Source: Bacillota bacterium (GTDB lineage Bacteria > Bacillota > SHA-98 > UBA4971). Taken from it: a DNA stretch of 64,000 nt. Positions within the stretch are counted from its first letter, which is position 1. The number at the start of each line of letters is the position of its first letter. The position numbers and the translations under genes were made by a program. The stretch covers positions 86,056 through 150,055 of the forward strand of contig JAAYXB010000014.1 of the NCBI GenBank assembly GCA_012516125.1. Direction: 5' to 3'. This document shows positions 63,766-64,000 of this stretch, piece after piece. The notes below the pieces were generated by a model. The model did not search any database. It was not told the origin of the DNA and saw only the letters and a program-made list of their open reading frames with translations.

Positions 63766-63798
63766 GCGCTTACTGACGCGGCGGGCCGCCGACTCAGT
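63766..63798 (+). repeat. Direct repeat flanking the ATPase gene, right copy
   Basis: Right-hand partner of the segment at 61748-61780. The rest of 63568-64000 holds no convincing gene. Confidence 0.55.
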
Positions 63799-63923
63799 CG
63801 AGGACGGCCACCGATTCTTGCGCCGACGGAGGCTCTAAAGGAGAGCCTCGCAGTCGGTTTGTAGAAGCCGGCCCAGCGTGACGTCGCCAGCGCCGGGGAA
63901 ATCGTCACCGGTGGCAGAATGAG

Positions 63924-63949
63924 GAAGCCCCGGCATGGGCCAGGGCTTC
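63924..63949. terminator. Hairpin near the right edge
   Basis: GAAGCCC (63924) and GGGCTTC (63943) with a 12-base loop. It may belong to a gene beyond the window; no T tract on either strand. Confidence 0.35.
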
Positions 63950-64000
63950 ATCGAGCATGCGAGTTCGCGAAGGGCACCTATGTATCGGTTTATCGGTGAG

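Overview
The window is high-GC bacterial DNA, densely coded on both strands. It is best explained as a Bacillota (Firmicutes) chromosome from a lineage that still has an outer membrane. Firmicute traits are the fliW-csrA pair, cheC, a flgM-flgN-flgK-flgL run, an ECF-type riboflavin transporter behind an FMN riboswitch, and DUF5696/YIP1 carbohydrate-transport genes. Outer-membrane traits are flgH (L-ring), flgI (P-ring) and flgA, a sigma-E / zinc anti-sigma / RseB-like / HtrA operon, and solute-binding proteins with ordinary cleavable signal peptides instead of lipoboxes. No genus can be named from the sequence alone.

Layout. (1) 1-13418, + strand: a carbohydrate-uptake cluster with a propeller-TPR-YIP1 membrane protein, a DUF5696 protein, four MalF/MalG-type permeases and two solute-binding proteins, one of them a 1018-residue fusion; no ATPase gene is present. 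(2) 13425-22372, - strand: flagellin, fliS, flaG, fliD, a fliT-like chaperone, then an NtrC-type activator and its PAS/GAF histidine kinase. (3) 22655-27054: a glycosyltransferase next to flagellin, then a chemoreceptor and cheW on the + strand. (4) 26984-43558, - strand: flgF, flgG, flgA, flgH, flgI, flgJ, flgM, flgN, flgK, flgL, cheA, cheC, cheY, cheB, cheR, an HD-GYP gene, fliW and csrA. (5) 44192-45025: a CheW-like protein split by an inserted Cache sensor domain. (6) 45735-52237: murD, folD and the envelope-stress operon. (7) 52499-57840, - strand: RibU with its riboswitch, a sodium/solute symporter, a DapF-fold racemase and histidine ammonia-lyase. (8) 58181-64000, + strand: a zinc-ribbon DUF1232 protein, two orphan permeases, a 0.5-kb array of 17-bp palindromes and an AAA ATPase of the DUF234 type.

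Regulation visible in the DNA fits a flagellar cascade. A perfect -24/-12 sigma-54 promoter precedes flgF, and a sigma-54 activator gene sits with the filament genes. Sigma-28 promoters precede flagellin, the chemoreceptor and flgM. CsrA/FliW are encoded nearby, and flagellin has a long leader with GGA motifs.

The most unusual items are: the array of 14 regularly phased palindromes (61191-61681); a family of six intercistronic elements (125-203 bp) with 16-bp terminal inverted repeats and nested hairpins that supply stop codons, and in two cases ribosome-binding regions, to neighbouring genes; the Cache-in-CheW protein; and a histidine racemase-like gene joined to hutH.
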